Of a stretch of DNA of 64,000 nucleotides, positions 26,795-35,732 are shown in pieces. The notes beneath the pieces were generated by a model. It worked only from the letters and a program-made list of their open reading frames with translations. It did not search any database and was not told where the DNA came from. Made by a program: the position numbers and the translations under genes. The DNA lies in assembly GCF_014655295.1 (NCBI RefSeq), contig NZ_BNBI01000001.1, forward strand, positions 310,001 through 374,000, given 5' to 3'. Position 1 is the stretch's first letter. Each line of letters starts with the position of its first letter. Origin of the DNA: Streptomyces fumanus. Its GTDB lineage: Bacteria > Actinomycetota > Actinomycetes > Streptomycetales > Streptomycetaceae.

Positions 26795-27727
26795 TCAGAT
26801 GTGAACCTCACCATCCGTCATGGGCCGCGGTTCCGCACCTCGGGAGCCGCTCCCCCGCGCGATCGCGTGCAGCCTGGCGACCCGCTCCCGCGTGGTGTCG
26901 TCGGCCGGTACGTACGTCACCATCCGGGGCCCGGAGCCGGGACCGAGCCAGAGGTCGGTGTGGTCGAAGACGAGGCGTCCGACGTGCCGGTTGAGGAACT
27001 CCTTGGTCTTGCTGCGGTGGGCGACCACCTCGTACCGCTGCCACGCCTCGCGGAACTCGGGCGACTGGTCCTGGAGCCGCTTGAGCAGCGTCTTCCAGGC
27101 GGGCTCGGCGAGGTGCGCGGCCATGGTGGCCCGGAAGCGGGCGGCCATCAGCCGCTGGACCTCCTCCAGGTGCACGATCGAGGACTGCCACTCCGGGTGG
27201 GTGTAGGAGAGGACCATGCAGTTGCGGTCCTCGGGCGGCACCGCGTCGAGGTCGCAGAGCAGCAGGCCGTAGGTGCGGTTGTAGGCGAGGATGTCGTACC
27301 GGCTGTTCTGCAGGCAGGCCGGGTACGGCTCGATCTGCTCCAGCAGGGCGCGCAGCGCCGGGGTGACCGCCGGGCAGTCGGTCGTCGGGGCGGGGTCAGC
27401 GGCGCCCGCGAGCCGGAAGAGGTGGGCGCGCTCGGTGGGGTCGAGCAGCAGGGCGCGGGCGAGGGCGTCGAGGACCTGCGCGGAGACCTGGATGTCGCGG
27501 GCCTGCTCCAGCCAGGTGTACCAGGTGACGCCGACGGCGGAGAGCTGGGCGACCTCCTCGCGGCGCAGCCCCGGCGTGCGGCGCCGCCGGCCGCGGGGCA
27601 GCCCGACCTGCTCGGGGCTGATGCGCTCGCGGCGGCTGCGCAGGAAGGCGGCGAGTTCGTGCCGGCGGACGGCACCCTCGCCGGTGGGGGTGCCGGTGGC
27701 GGTCTCGTGGGCGGCCGTCGTCGTCAT
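26795..27727 (-). CDS. XRE-type regulator with MmyB-like ligand-binding domain
   Basis: A 310-residue protein. It has an N-terminal HTH of the PGLRREEVA type (LAAFLRSRRERISPEQVGLP, then RRTPGLRREEVAQLSAVGVTWYTWLEQ, about residues 25-75) and a C-terminal MmyB-like PAS/ligand domain (YDILAYNRTYGLLL, RYEVVAHRSKTKEF). This class usually represses a divergent oxidoreductase or efflux gene. Here the divergent partner is an MFS pump 100 bp away. A second, paralogous regulator/pump pair occurs at 50.9-53.3 kb. Confidence 0.9.
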   Translation of the reverse strand: MTTTAAHETATGTPTGEGAVRRHELAAFLRSRRERISPEQVGLPRGRRRRTPGLRREEVAQLSAVGVTWYTWLEQARDIQVSAQVLDALARALLLDPTERAHLFRLAGAADPAPTTDCPAVTPALRALLEQIEPYPACLQNSRYDILAYNRTYGLLLCDLDAVPPEDRNCMVLSYTHPEWQSSIVHLEEVQRLMAARFRATMAAHLAEPAWKTLLKRLQDQSPEFREAWQRYEVVAHRSKTKEFLNRHVGRLVFDHTDLWLGPGSGPRMVTYVPADDTTRERVARLHAIARGSGSRGAEPRPMTDGEVHI

Positions 27728-27756
27728 GGTCCCAGCGTGCCGTCCCCCGGAGCCTG

Positions 27757-27810
27757 TTGCCAGGTACTTCCACTACCGGGATAAGGACACTCTGGTACCC
27801 GCCTGAGCGC
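27757..27810 (+). promoter_or_regulatory. Putative MFS promoter and operator in divergent spacer
   Basis: TTGCCA (27757-27762), 17 bp, then GATAAG (27780-27785) is the best -35/-10 pair. Between and after them are an inverted GGTA...TACC (27763-27777) and a further GGTACC (about 27794), which could be regulator contacts. The assignment is weak. Confidence 0.4.
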
Positions 27811-27827
27811 CGCGGGAGCCTCGTGGG

Positions 27828-29255
27828 GTGACCGAAACCATCACCTCACGCCCCGTCCGGCCGGCCCCGGCGCCACCCGCGCTGGGCGGGCCCGGACTGT
27901 TCACGGTGCTGCTGGGCGCGGCACTTCCGCTCATCGACTTCTTCATCGTCAACGTCGCCCTGCCGACGATGGGCGCCGACCTCGCCGCGAGCGAGGCGGT
28001 CCTGGAACTGGTCGTCGCCGGGTACGGGGTGGCGTACGCCGTGCTGCTGGTCCTCGGCGGCAGGCTCGGCGACCTGTTCGGCCGGCGCCGGCTGTTCCTC
28101 GGCGGGATGGCGGCGTTCGGGCTGACCTCGCTGGCGTGCGGGCTGGCGCCGGACGCGTGGTCGCTGGTGGCGGCCCGGGTGGCGCAGGGCGCGTCGTCGG
28201 CGGCGATGCTGCCGCAGGTGCTGGCCACCATCCAGGCGACCACGACCGGTCCGCGCCGGGCGAAGGCCATGGGCCTGTACGGGGCGACCGCCGGGCTGTC
28301 GATGGTGGCCGGGCAGGTCCTGGGCGGCGTCCTGGTCGCCGCGGACCTCGCGGGCACCGGTTGGCGGGCGGTGTTCCTGGTGAACGTGCCGGTGGTGCTG
28401 GCCGGCCTGCCGCTGGCCGCCCGTACCGTCCCCGAGACCCGCTCGCCGCGCCCGGAGCCGGTGGACGTGCCCGGCACGCTGCTGCTGGCGGGGGCGCTGC
28501 TGGCACTGCTGCTGCCGCTGACCGAGGGGCGGGCGGCGGGGTGGCCGCTGTGGACCTGGCTGTCGCTGGCGGCCTTCGGGCCGGTCGCGGCGGCGTTCTG
28601 GGCGGTGGAGCGGCGCGCGGACCGCGCGGGGCGTACGCCGCTGGTGCCGCCGAGCCTGTTCGCGTTGGTGTCGCTGCGGCGGGGGCTGCTGCTGATCCTG
28701 CCGTTCTCGATCGGCTTCAGCGGCTTCATGTTCGTCGTCGCGGTCGCCCTCCAGCGGGGCGCGGGCCTGGGTCCGGTGGCGGCGGGGCTGGCGCTGGCGC
28801 CGCTCGCGGTGGTGTTCTTCCTGGTCTCGCTCGCGGGCCCGCGGCTGGTCGCCCGGTACGGCACCCGGGTGGTCCCGGCGGGCGCGGTGCTCCAGGGGGT
28901 GGGCCTCGGCCTGATGATCCTGGCCGCCTGGCGGTACTGGCCCGATCTAGGCGTCGTCGAACTGTTCCCCGGCGCGGTGGTGTGCGGCGCCGGGCAGGCG
29001 CTCCAGCTCCCGGTGATCTTCCGGGTCGTGCTGTCGGAGGTGGAGCCGGCCCGGGCGGGGGTGGGCAGCGGCGTCATGATCACCACCCAGCAGTCGGCCC
29101 TCGCCCTGGGGGTCGCCACGCTCGGCACCCTGTTCCTGTCGCTGACCCCGGCGACCGGGATGCGCGACGCCCTGCTGACCACGCTGCTGGTGCAGCTCGG
29201 GGCGGTGGCCCTGACCGGCCTGCTCGGCCTGCGGCTGCCCCGGCGGATCGGCTGA
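27828..29255 (+). CDS. MFS efflux pump, DHA2 family
   Basis: A 475-residue membrane protein with about 14 hydrophobic segments. TM1 motif D reads FFIVNVALPTMGADL, motif A is GGRLGDLFGRRRLFL, and motif C is ATAGLSMVAGQVLGGVLV. It starts with GTG at 27828 (ctcgtgggGTGACC; a weak site). It is divergent from an XRE/MmyB regulator that probably controls it. Substrate unknown; family members export antibiotics and dyes. A strong bidirectional terminator follows 35 bp after the stop. Confidence 0.9.
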   Translation: MTETITSRPVRPAPAPPALGGPGLFTVLLGAALPLIDFFIVNVALPTMGADLAASEAVLELVVAGYGVAYAVLLVLGGRLGDLFGRRRLFLGGMAAFGLTSLACGLAPDAWSLVAARVAQGASSAAMLPQVLATIQATTTGPRRAKAMGLYGATAGLSMVAGQVLGGVLVAADLAGTGWRAVFLVNVPVVLAGLPLAARTVPETRSPRPEPVDVPGTLLLAGALLALLLPLTEGRAAGWPLWTWLSLAAFGPVAAAFWAVERRADRAGRTPLVPPSLFALVSLRRGLLLILPFSIGFSGFMFVVAVALQRGAGLGPVAAGLALAPLAVVFFLVSLAGPRLVARYGTRVVPAGAVLQGVGLGLMILAAWRYWPDLGVVELFPGAVVCGAGQALQLPVIFRVVLSEVEPARAGVGSGVMITTQQSALALGVATLGTLFLSLTPATGMRDALLTTLLVQLGAVALTGLLGLRLPRRIG

Positions 29256-29289
29256 GCGGCCCGCGGGCGTTCCTCGCCGGTCACGCGCG

Positions 29290-29335
29290 ACGGCCCCCGT
29301 CACCCGACCAGGGAAGGTCGGGCGACGGGGGCCGT
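29290..29335. terminator. Bidirectional terminator between the MFS gene and glyS
   Basis: ACGGCCCCCGTCACCCGACC (29290-29309) pairs with its complement at 29316-29335 with one A/C mismatch and a six-base loop AGGGAA: a 20-bp stem. It lies between convergent genes. Confidence 0.85.
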
Positions 29336-29353
29336 CGGCCGTGGAGTGCGGTG

Positions 29354-30736
29354 TTACGCGCCGATCAGACGGGCGGCGAGGTAGCTCTCGATCTGGTCCA
29401 GCGAGACCCGCTCCTGCTTCATCGAGTCACGCTCGCGGACGGTCACGGCGTTGTCCTCGAGGGTGTCGAAGTCGACGGTGACGCAGTACGGGGTGCCGAT
29501 CTCGTCCTGGCGGCGGTAGCGGCGGCCGATGGCGCCGGCATCGTCGAACTCGATGTTCCAGTTCTGCCGCAGGGACTGCGCGAGGCCCTTGGCCTTCGGG
29601 GACAGCTCCGGGTTGCGGGACAGCGGCAGCACGGCGACCTTCACCGGGGCCAGCCGGTGGTCCAGGCGCAGCACCGTGCGCTTCTCCATCTTGCCCTTGG
29701 CGTTGGGCGCCTCGTCCTCGACGTAGGCGTCGAGCAGGAACGCCAGCATCGCGCGGCCCACACCGGCCGCGGGCTCGATGACGTACGGCGTCCAGCGCTC
29801 GCCGGCCTCCTGGTCGTAGTAGGCCAGGTCCTGGCCGGACGCCTTGGAGTGCGAGCTGAGGTCGTAGTCGGTGCGGTTGGCGACGCCCTCCAGCTCACCC
29901 CACTCGCTGCCGCCGAACTGGAAGCGGTACTCGATGTCGGCGGTGCGCTTGGAGTAGTGGGAGAGCTTCTCCTTGGGGTGCTCGTACCACCGCATGTTCT
30001 CTTCGCGCAGGCCGAGACCGGTGTACCAGTTCCAGCGCTGCTCCATCCAGTACTCCTGCCACTTCTCGTCCTCGCCCGGCTTGACGAAGAACTCCATCTC
30101 CATCTGCTCGAACTCGCGGGTGCGGAAGATGAAGTTGCCGGGCGTGATCTCGTTGCGGAAGGACTTGCCCATCTGGGCGATGCCGAACGGCGGCTTGCGG
30201 CGCGAAGTGGTCTGCACCTGGGCGAAGTTGGTGAAGATGCCCTGGGCGGTCTCGGGGCGCAGATAGGCGACCGAGCCGGAGTCCTGGGTGGGGCCGAGGT
30301 GGGTGGAGAGCAGACCCGAGAACTGCTTGGGCTCGGTGAACTGGCCCTTGTTGCCGCAGTTGGGGCAGTTGATGTCGGCCAGGCCGTGCTCGGGGGCGCG
30401 GCCCTTCTTCTCCTCGTACGCCTCCTCCAGGTGGTCCGCGCGGAACCGCTTGTGGCAGGAGGTGCACTCGGTGAGCGGGTCGGTGAAGGTGGCGACGTGA
30501 CCGGAGGCGACCCAGACCTCGGGGGCCAGGATGACGGACGAGTCGATACCGACGACGTCCTCGCGCGACGTCACCATGTAGCGCCACCACTGGCGCTTGA
30601 GGTTCTCCTTGAGCTCGACACCCAGCGGACCGTAGTCCCAGGCGGCGCGCTGGCCGCCGTAGATCTCACTGCAGGGGAATACGAAGCCACGGCGCTTGCT
30701 CAGGCTGACGATGGTGTCGATCTTGTCGGCGGCCAC
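29354..30736 (-). CDS. glyS: Glycyl-tRNA synthetase, dimeric class II
   Basis: A 460-residue single-chain (alpha2) glycyl-tRNA synthetase. Motifs: [20 protein letters not shown] at the N-terminus, a zinc-binding pair CTSCHKRF / CPNCGNKG (near 90-125), class II motif 2 ([20 protein letters not shown]), [18 protein letters not shown] (motif 3) and a C-terminal anticodon-binding domain (VAVLPLSRN). The GTG start at 30736 gives [18 protein letters not shown], the usual N-terminus. It is divergent from the zinc uptake operon. As glycyl-tRNA synthetase carries zinc the neighbourhood is suggestive, but no Zur box faces glyS. Confidence 0.97.
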   Translation of the reverse strand: MAADKIDTIVSLSKRRGFVFPCSEIYGGQRAAWDYGPLGVELKENLKRQWWRYMVTSREDVVGIDSSVILAPEVWVASGHVATFTDPLTECTSCHKRFRADHLEEAYEEKKGRAPEHGLADINCPNCGNKGQFTEPKQFSGLLSTHLGPTQDSGSVAYLRPETAQGIFTNFAQVQTTSRRKPPFGIAQMGKSFRNEITPGNFIFRTREFEQMEMEFFVKPGEDEKWQEYWMEQRWNWYTGLGLREENMRWYEHPKEKLSHYSKRTADIEYRFQFGGSEWGELEGVANRTDYDLSSHSKASGQDLAYYDQEAGERWTPYVIEPAAGVGRAMLAFLLDAYVEDEAPNAKGKMEKRTVLRLDHRLAPVKVAVLPLSRNPELSPKAKGLAQSLRQNWNIEFDDAGAIGRRYRRQDEIGTPYCVTVDFDTLEDNAVTVRERDSMKQERVSLDQIESYLAARLIGA

Positions 30737-30838
30737 GGTGCTCTCTTCATTACGACGACGGGCGACGAAGCGAGATTGCTTCCAGCGAATGCCTCAGGTT
30801 ACCGGCGTGTGAGGCCCCTCGACCAAATCGGCCCCTTG

Positions 30839-30876
30839 TTGACAACCGTTTCCAGATTTGTTGAAAATGAGTGTCA
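30839..30876 (+). promoter_or_regulatory. Leaderless znuA promoter overlapped by a Zur box
   Basis: TTGACA (30839-30844), 18 bp, then GAAAAT (30863-30868) form a promoter whose start point would fall at the ATG at 30876, with no untranslated leader. TGAAAATGAGTGTCA (30862-30876) is a good match to the actinobacterial Zur palindrome (TGAAAATGATTTTCA type) and covers the -10 and the start point, so zinc-loaded Zur would block transcription. Confidence 0.75.
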
Positions 30877-31826
30877 TGAACGCACGACGACGACAGATAT
30901 CCGGCATAGCCGTCACCGCGGTCACCGCGCTCGGCCTCGGGACCCTCAGCGCCTGCTCCAGCGAGGGCGCGGCGGCGGGCAATACGGACAAGTTCGACGT
31001 CGTCGCGTCGTTCTACCCGATGCAGTTCCTCGCGGAGCGGATCGGCGGCGACCATGTGCACGTCACCACGCTCACCGAACCCGGCCAGGAACCCCACGAC
31101 CTGGAGCTGAGTACCCGGCAGACCGCCGAACTCGGCGAGGCCGACGCGGTGCTCTACCTGAAGTCCCTCCAGCCCGCCGTCGACAAGGCCGTCGACCAGT
31201 CCGGCGTCAAGACGAAGATCGACGCGGCCTCGCTCACCACCCTGGAGGAGCACGCCGCCGACGACGGCCACGACCACGGCGGCGGCGGCGAGGAGGAGGA
31301 ACACGCCCGCGACCCGCACATCTGGCTCGACCCGGTGAAGTACGCCGAGGTCGCCGCGGGCGTCGCAAAGGCGTTCGAGAAGGCCGACCCCGACCACGCC
31401 GCCGACTACCGCAAGAACGCCGAGGCGCTCACCGGCCGGCTCGCCGACCTGGACACCGCGTACGAGAAGGGCCTGAAGAACACCGCCACCAAGGTCTTCT
31501 TCACCAACCACGCCGCCTTCGGCTACCTCGCCGAGCGCTACGGCCTCACCCAGGAGGCCATCAACGGCCTGGACCCGGAGAGCGAGCCCAGCCCCGCCCG
31601 GATCAAGGAACTCCAGACCGAGGCCCGGGCCGACGGCGTCACCACCGTCTTCTACGAGACACTGGTCTCCGACAAGACCGCGAAGACCCTCGCCCGGGAC
31701 GCGGGCCTGAAGACCGATGTCCTCGACCCGCTGGAGGGCATCACCGACCGGTCCAAGGGCGACGACTACTTCGGGGTCATGGAAGCCAACCTCAAGGCGC
31801 TGGAAGCCGCCCTCGGCGCCGAATGA
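30876..31826 (+). CDS. znuA: Zinc ABC transporter substrate-binding lipoprotein
   Basis: A 316-residue cluster A-I solute-binding protein. It has a lipoprotein signal (hydrophobic core to LSAC, lipidated Cys27), a first metal-site region (FYPMQFLAERIGGDHVHVT), a His/Asp/Glu-rich loop (HDHGGGGEEEEHARDPH) typical of zinc-specific members, then FTNHAAFGYLAERYGL and VFYETLVSDKTAKTLARDAG, which contribute the remaining metal ligands. ATG 30876 is preferred because the promoter is leaderless there; ATG 30867 is inside the -10. It is the first gene of znuA-znuC-znuB-zur. Confidence 0.94.
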   Translation: MNARRRQISGIAVTAVTALGLGTLSACSSEGAAAGNTDKFDVVASFYPMQFLAERIGGDHVHVTTLTEPGQEPHDLELSTRQTAELGEADAVLYLKSLQPAVDKAVDQSGVKTKIDAASLTTLEEHAADDGHDHGGGGEEEEHARDPHIWLDPVKYAEVAAGVAKAFEKADPDHAADYRKNAEALTGRLADLDTAYEKGLKNTATKVFFTNHAAFGYLAERYGLTQEAINGLDPESEPSPARIKELQTEARADGVTTVFYETLVSDKTAKTLARDAGLKTDVLDPLEGITDRSKGDDYFGVMEANLKALEAALGAE

Positions 31827-31843
31827 CCACCACGGAGGACATC

Positions 31844-32614
31844 GTGAGCGACGAGCCCGTCATATCCCTGCGCGGCGTCCGCGCCGAGCTGGGCTCGCGC
31901 CCCGTCCTGCGCGGCATCGACCTCACCGTGCGCCGCGGCGAGGTCGTCGCGCTGCTCGGCGCGAACGGCTCCGGCAAGTCGACGGCCGTGCGCACCATCA
32001 TCGGCCAGGTCCCGGTCAGCGCCGGACAGGTCGAGCTGTTCGGCACCCCGCGCCGCCGGTTCCGCGACTGGGCGCGGGTGGGCTACGTCCCGCAGCGCAC
32101 CACCGCCGCCGGCGGCGTGCCCGCCACGGTCACCGAGGTCGTCTCCTCGGGCCGGCTCTCCCGGACCCGGTTCGGCCTCTTCCGCAAGGCCGACCACGCC
32201 GCCGTACGCGCCGCCCTCGACCTGGTCGGCATGGCCGACCGCGCCAAGGACCCGGTCGACGCCCTCTCCGGCGGCCAGCACCAGCGGGTCCTGATCGCCC
32301 GCGCGCTCGCCGCCGCACCCGACCTGCTGATCATGGACGAGCCGATGGCCGGCGTCGACCTGGCCAGCCAGGAGATCCTCGCCGCCACCCTGCGCGAGCA
32401 GGTCGCCGCGGGCACCACGGTCCTGCTCGTCCTGCACGAACTGGGCCCCCTGGAACCCTTGATCGACCGGGCGGTGGTGCTGCGCGACGGCTGCGTTCTG
32501 CACGACGGCCCGCCGCCCGAGGCGGTCGGCCAGCACGCGCTGCCCGGCCACGACCACGTACACCCGCACGCCCCGGCAGGGGCCGAGCCGATCCGCACCG
32601 GACTGCTGAGCTGA
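31844..32614 (+). CDS. znuC: Zinc ABC transporter ATP-binding protein
   Basis: A 256-residue ABC ATPase with Walker A LLGANGSGKST, Q-loop VGYVPQR, signature LSGGQHQRVLIARAL, Walker B LLIMDEP and the H-loop VLHELG. The C-terminus is His-rich (GQHALPGHDHVHPHAP), as in zinc importers. GTG 31844 follows GGAGG at five bases and is the favoured start; an in-frame ATG at 31823 overlaps the znuA stop and is possible. It overlaps znuB by one base (TGATG). Confidence 0.94.
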   Translation: MSDEPVISLRGVRAELGSRPVLRGIDLTVRRGEVVALLGANGSGKSTAVRTIIGQVPVSAGQVELFGTPRRRFRDWARVGYVPQRTTAAGGVPATVTEVVSSGRLSRTRFGLFRKADHAAVRAALDLVGMADRAKDPVDALSGGQHQRVLIARALAAAPDLLIMDEPMAGVDLASQEILAATLREQVAAGTTVLLVLHELGPLEPLIDRAVVLRDGCVLHDGPPPEAVGQHALPGHDHVHPHAPAGAEPIRTGLLS

Positions 32615-33516
32615 TGGACCTCCTGAACTACGCCTTCATGCAGCGGGCGCTGCTCGCCGCCGTCCTGGTCGGCATCACCGCGCCGGCCGTCGGCATCTAC
32701 CTCGTGCAGCGCCGCCAGGCCCTGATGGGCGACGGCATCGGCCACGTCGCGATGACCGGCGTCGGCCTCGGCTTCCTGCTCTCCTGGTCCCCGGTGTGGA
32801 TGGCGACCGCCGTCTCCGTCCTCGGCGCCGTCCTGATGGAGCTGATCCGCTGGTACGGCAGGACCCGCGGCGACATCGCCCTCGCCATGCTCTTCTACGG
32901 CGGCATGGCCGGCGGCGTGATGTTCATCAACCTCGCGCCGAGCGGCTCCAACGCCAACCTCACCTCGTACCTCTTCGGATCGCTGTCCACGGTGTCCGAG
33001 TCGGACGTGACCGCGATCTGCCTGCTCGCCGCGTTCGTGGTGCTGATCACCCTGGGCCTGCGCCGCCAGTTGTTCGCGGTCAGCCAGGACGAGGAGTTCG
33101 CGCGGGTCACCGGGCTGCCGGTGCGGGCGCTGAACCTGCTCACCGCCGTGACCGCCGCCGTCACCGTCACCGTCGCCATGCGGGTCGTCGGGCTGCTGCT
33201 GGTCTCCGCGCTGATGGTGGTCCCGGTGGCCGCCGCCCAGCAGCTCAGCCGCAGCTTCGCCGCGACCTTCGCGATCGCCGTCGCCATCGGCGTCACCGTG
33301 ACCATCGGCGGCACCGTCACCTCGTACTACCAGGACGTGCCGCCCGGCGCGACGATCGTGCTGCTCACCATCGGCGCGTTCATCGCGCTGACCGCGCTGG
33401 CCGCCCCGCTGGCCCGGCGCCGCGCACGGGCCGCCGCCGGGGCACGGGCCGCGACGGACCCGCTGGAGTGCAGCATTCCGGCCGGACGCCCGTCCGGCGA
33501 CGAGGTCGGCGTCTGA
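32614..33516 (+). CDS. znuB: Zinc ABC transporter permease
   Basis: A 300-residue ABC-3 family membrane protein with about eight or nine hydrophobic segments. Family motifs are AVGIYLVQRRQALMGDGIGH near the N-terminus, LLVSALMVVPVAAAQQLSRS near residue 200, and PPGATIVLL near the C-terminus. It pairs with ZnuC, whose stop overlaps its start (TGATG). The C-terminal tail is cytoplasmic and arginine-rich. Confidence 0.94.
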   Translation: MDLLNYAFMQRALLAAVLVGITAPAVGIYLVQRRQALMGDGIGHVAMTGVGLGFLLSWSPVWMATAVSVLGAVLMELIRWYGRTRGDIALAMLFYGGMAGGVMFINLAPSGSNANLTSYLFGSLSTVSESDVTAICLLAAFVVLITLGLRRQLFAVSQDEEFARVTGLPVRALNLLTAVTAAVTVTVAMRVVGLLLVSALMVVPVAAAQQLSRSFAATFAIAVAIGVTVTIGGTVTSYYQDVPPGATIVLLTIGAFIALTALAAPLARRRARAAAGARAATDPLECSIPAGRPSGDEVGV

Positions 33517-33575
33517 CCGGGCACGGCCCGGACTGGCACAATGACCCGGGCAAGGCAGACCTGAGGAGGCAACCG

Positions 33576-33986
33576 GTGACCAGCGCTGGACCGTCCGTGA
33601 AGGGCCGTGCCACCCGGCAGCGCGCTGCCGTGGCGGCCGCCCTGGAAGAGGTCGAGGAGTTCCGCAGCGCGCAGGAACTGCACGACATGCTCAAGCACAA
33701 GGGCGACTCGGTCGGGCTCACCACGGTGTACCGGACCCTCCAGTCCCTCGCCGACGCCGGCGAGGTCGACGTGCTGCGCACCGACGAGGGCGAGTCGGTC
33801 TACCGCCGCTGCTCCAGCGGCGACCACCATCACCACCTGGTCTGCCGCTCCTGCGGCAAGGCGGTCGAGGTCGAGGGCCCGGCGGTGGAGAAGTGGGCGG
33901 AGGCCATCGCCGCGGAGCACGGTTTCGTGAACGTGGCGCACACGGTGGAGATCTTCGGCACGTGCGCGGAGTGCGCGGCGGGTTGA
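33576..33986 (+). CDS. zur: Zinc uptake regulator Zur (Fur family)
   Basis: A 136-residue Fur-family repressor. The winged HTH (GRATRQRAAVAAALEE, VGLTTVYRTLQSLADAGEVD) is followed by a dimerisation domain with metal ligands in DHHHHLVCRSCGK and a C-terminal CAECAAG that completes the structural zinc site. GTG 33576 has GAGGAGG well spaced. As the last gene of the zinc importer operon, with a Zur box at the operon promoter, its identity as Zur rather than Fur or Nur is secure and it should autoregulate through that promoter. Confidence 0.94.
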   Translation: MTSAGPSVKGRATRQRAAVAAALEEVEEFRSAQELHDMLKHKGDSVGLTTVYRTLQSLADAGEVDVLRTDEGESVYRRCSSGDHHHHLVCRSCGKAVEVEGPAVEKWAEAIAAEHGFVNVAHTVEIFGTCAECAAG

Positions 33987-33990
33987 GTTT

Positions 33991-34110
33991 CGGCTGCGGG
34001 CCGGTGGGGGCTGGTCGCGCGGTTCCCCGCGCCCCTGAAAAGCCGCGGCGCAGCCGCAAGCTTCAGGGGCGCGGGGAACTGCGCGAGCAACCACGACGCA
34101 CCCGCAGCCG
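33991..34110. repeat. 120-bp inverted repeat filling the zur-uppS spacer (dispersed Streptomyces repeat / terminator)
   Basis: Left arm 33991-34039 and right arm 34062-34110 are about 49-bp imperfect inverted repeats, both beginning from CGGCTGCGGG outward and ending in GTTCCCCGCGCCCCTGAA. The loop holds a smaller GCGGC/GCCGC hairpin. It spans almost the whole gap between two convergent genes, so it can terminate both. The core motif reappears as a half copy at 63947-63975. Confidence 0.85.
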
Positions 34111-34112
34111 AA

Positions 34113-34928
34113 CTACCGCTCCGCCGGGACCTCGTTGGGGATCGCGCCCCCGAAGCGGCGGTCGCGGGAGGCGAACTCCAGGCAGGCCCGCCACAGGTCA
34201 CGCCGGTCGAAATCCGGCCAGAGCACGTCCTGGAAGACCAGCTCCGCGTACGCGCTCTGCCACAGCAGGTAGTTGGACGTCCGCTGCTCCCCGCTCGGCC
34301 GCAGGAACAGGTCCACGTCCGGCATGTCCGGGTAGTACAGGTACTTCGCGACCGTCTTCTCCGTCACCTTCGACGGGTCGAGCCGCCCGGCCCGCACCTC
34401 CTCGGCGATCGCCTGCGCCGCGTCCGCGATCTCGGCCCGGCCGCCGTAGTTCATGCAGAAGTACAGGGTGAGCCGGTCGTTGTCCTTGGTCTGCTCCTGG
34501 GCGACCTGGAGCTCCTTGGCGACCGACTTCCACAGCCGGGGCATCCGGCCCACCCAGCGCACCCGGACGCCCAGCTCGTCGAGGGTGTCGCGGGACTTGC
34601 GGATGAAGTCGCGGTTGAAGTTCATCAGGAAGCGCACCTCGTCCGGTGACCGCTTCCAGTTCTCGGTGGAGAACGCGTACAGCGAGATGTTCGCCACACC
34701 GATCTCGATCGCGCCCTGGAGCACGTCCACGACCCGCTCGGCGCCCACCTTGTGGCCCTCGGTGCGCGGCAGCCCGCGCTGCTTGGCCCAGCGGCCGTTG
34801 CCGTCCATGACGATCGCCACATGCTCCGGGACCAGCTCGCCGAGCCGGGGCGGCCGTGCGCCGGACGGGTGCGGCTCGGGTGTCCTGTACTCCCGGCGCT
34901 GGCGCCCCAGGATCCCGCGTACGGCCAT
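34113..34928 (-). CDS. uppS: Undecaprenyl diphosphate synthase (cis-prenyltransferase)
   Basis: A 271-residue cytosolic cis-prenyltransferase that makes the C55 carrier for peptidoglycan. Motifs: [20 protein letters not shown] (catalytic Asp42 in DGNGRWA), [10 protein letters not shown], and the C-terminal [19 protein letters not shown] with the Asp/Glu pair. An N-terminal extension of about 30 residues is typical of actinobacterial enzymes. It is downstream of recO with a 12-bp gap, in the same transcription unit. Confidence 0.95.
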   Translation of the reverse strand: MAVRGILGRQRREYRTPEPHPSGARPPRLGELVPEHVAIVMDGNGRWAKQRGLPRTEGHKVGAERVVDVLQGAIEIGVANISLYAFSTENWKRSPDEVRFLMNFNRDFIRKSRDTLDELGVRVRWVGRMPRLWKSVAKELQVAQEQTKDNDRLTLYFCMNYGGRAEIADAAQAIAEEVRAGRLDPSKVTEKTVAKYLYYPDMPDVDLFLRPSGEQRTSNYLLWQSAYAELVFQDVLWPDFDRRDLWRACLEFASRDRRFGGAIPNEVPAER

Positions 34929-34940
34929 GGTGGTGTTCTC

Positions 34941-35687
34941 CTACTTCTCGACGTACCGCAGGGAGCGCAGTCCCCGCTCCAGATGCCAGTGCAGGTAGGC
35001 GGAGACCAGCCCGCTGCCCTCCCGGACGTGCCGGGGCTCGGCGGCGTCCGCCGTGGCCCAGTCTCCCGCAAGCAGCGCGCCGAGCAGTTCCAGGGCCCCC
35101 GGTGAGGGTACGACGCTGCCGGGCACCCGGCAGTCCACGCAGACCGAACCGCCCGATCCGACCGAGAAGAACCGGTTCGGCCCGGGCATCCCGCACTTGG
35201 CGCAGTCCCCGAAGGTGGGCGCGTACCCGTTGACGGCGAGGGAGCGCAGCAGGAACGCGTCCAGGACCAGGCCGGGGGCGTGCTCGCCGCGGGCGAGCGT
35301 GCGCAGCGCGCCGACCAGCAGCAGGTACTGCTGCACGGCCGGCTCGCCCTCGTGGTCGGTGAACCGCTCGGCGGTCTCCAGCATCGCCGTGCCGGCGGTG
35401 TAGCGCGCGTAGTCGGTGACGATGCCGCCGCCGTAGGGGGCGATGGTCTCGCTCTGCGTGCACAGCGGCAGGCCGCGGCCGACCAGCTCGCTGCCCTTGG
35501 CGAAGAACTGCACGTCGACGTGGGAGAAGGGCTCCAGCCGGGCACCGAACTTGGACTTGGTGCGCCGTACGCCGCGCGCCACCGCGCGGACCCGGCCGTG
35601 GCCACGGGTGAGCAGGGTGATGATCCGGTCCGCCTCGCCCAGCTTCTGGGTGCGCAGCACGATGCCGTCGTCGCGGAACAGACTCAT
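34941..35687 (-). CDS. recO: DNA repair protein RecO
   Basis: A 248-residue recombination mediator. It has an N-terminal OB fold (SLFRDDGIVLRTQKLGEADR, IITLLTRGHGRVRAVARG), a helical middle, and a zinc-finger pair (CAKCGMPG and CVDCRVPG, about residues 160-180), usual in actinobacterial RecO. ATG 35687 is taken as the start since MSLFRDDG is the family N-terminus; GACAAT seven bases before it may be a leaderless -10. An ATG three codons upstream (35696) is the alternative. Confidence 0.94.
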   Translation of the reverse strand: MSLFRDDGIVLRTQKLGEADRIITLLTRGHGRVRAVARGVRRTKSKFGARLEPFSHVDVQFFAKGSELVGRGLPLCTQSETIAPYGGGIVTDYARYTAGTAMLETAERFTDHEGEPAVQQYLLLVGALRTLARGEHAPGLVLDAFLLRSLAVNGYAPTFGDCAKCGMPGPNRFFSVGSGGSVCVDCRVPGSVVPSPGALELLGALLAGDWATADAAEPRHVREGSGLVSAYLHWHLERGLRSLRYVEK

Positions 35688-35704
35688 GGCACCCATTGTC
35701 CCCC

Positions 35705-35732
35705 ACGCTCAGGACACCGCGTTCAGGACACC
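35705..35732. repeat. Two 14-bp tandem repeats upstream of recO
   Basis: ACGCTCAGGACACC (35705-35718) is followed directly by GCGTTCAGGACACC (35719-35732), 12 of 14 identical. The pair lies in the recO promoter region and runs into the stop codon of the next small gene. It could be an operator or a chance duplication. Confidence 0.45.

Noticed and set aside
29354..30736. T-box or zinc riboswitch before glyS
   Set aside because: The roughly 100-bp leader shows no T-box sequence or specifier-loop pattern, and no Zur box faces glyS.
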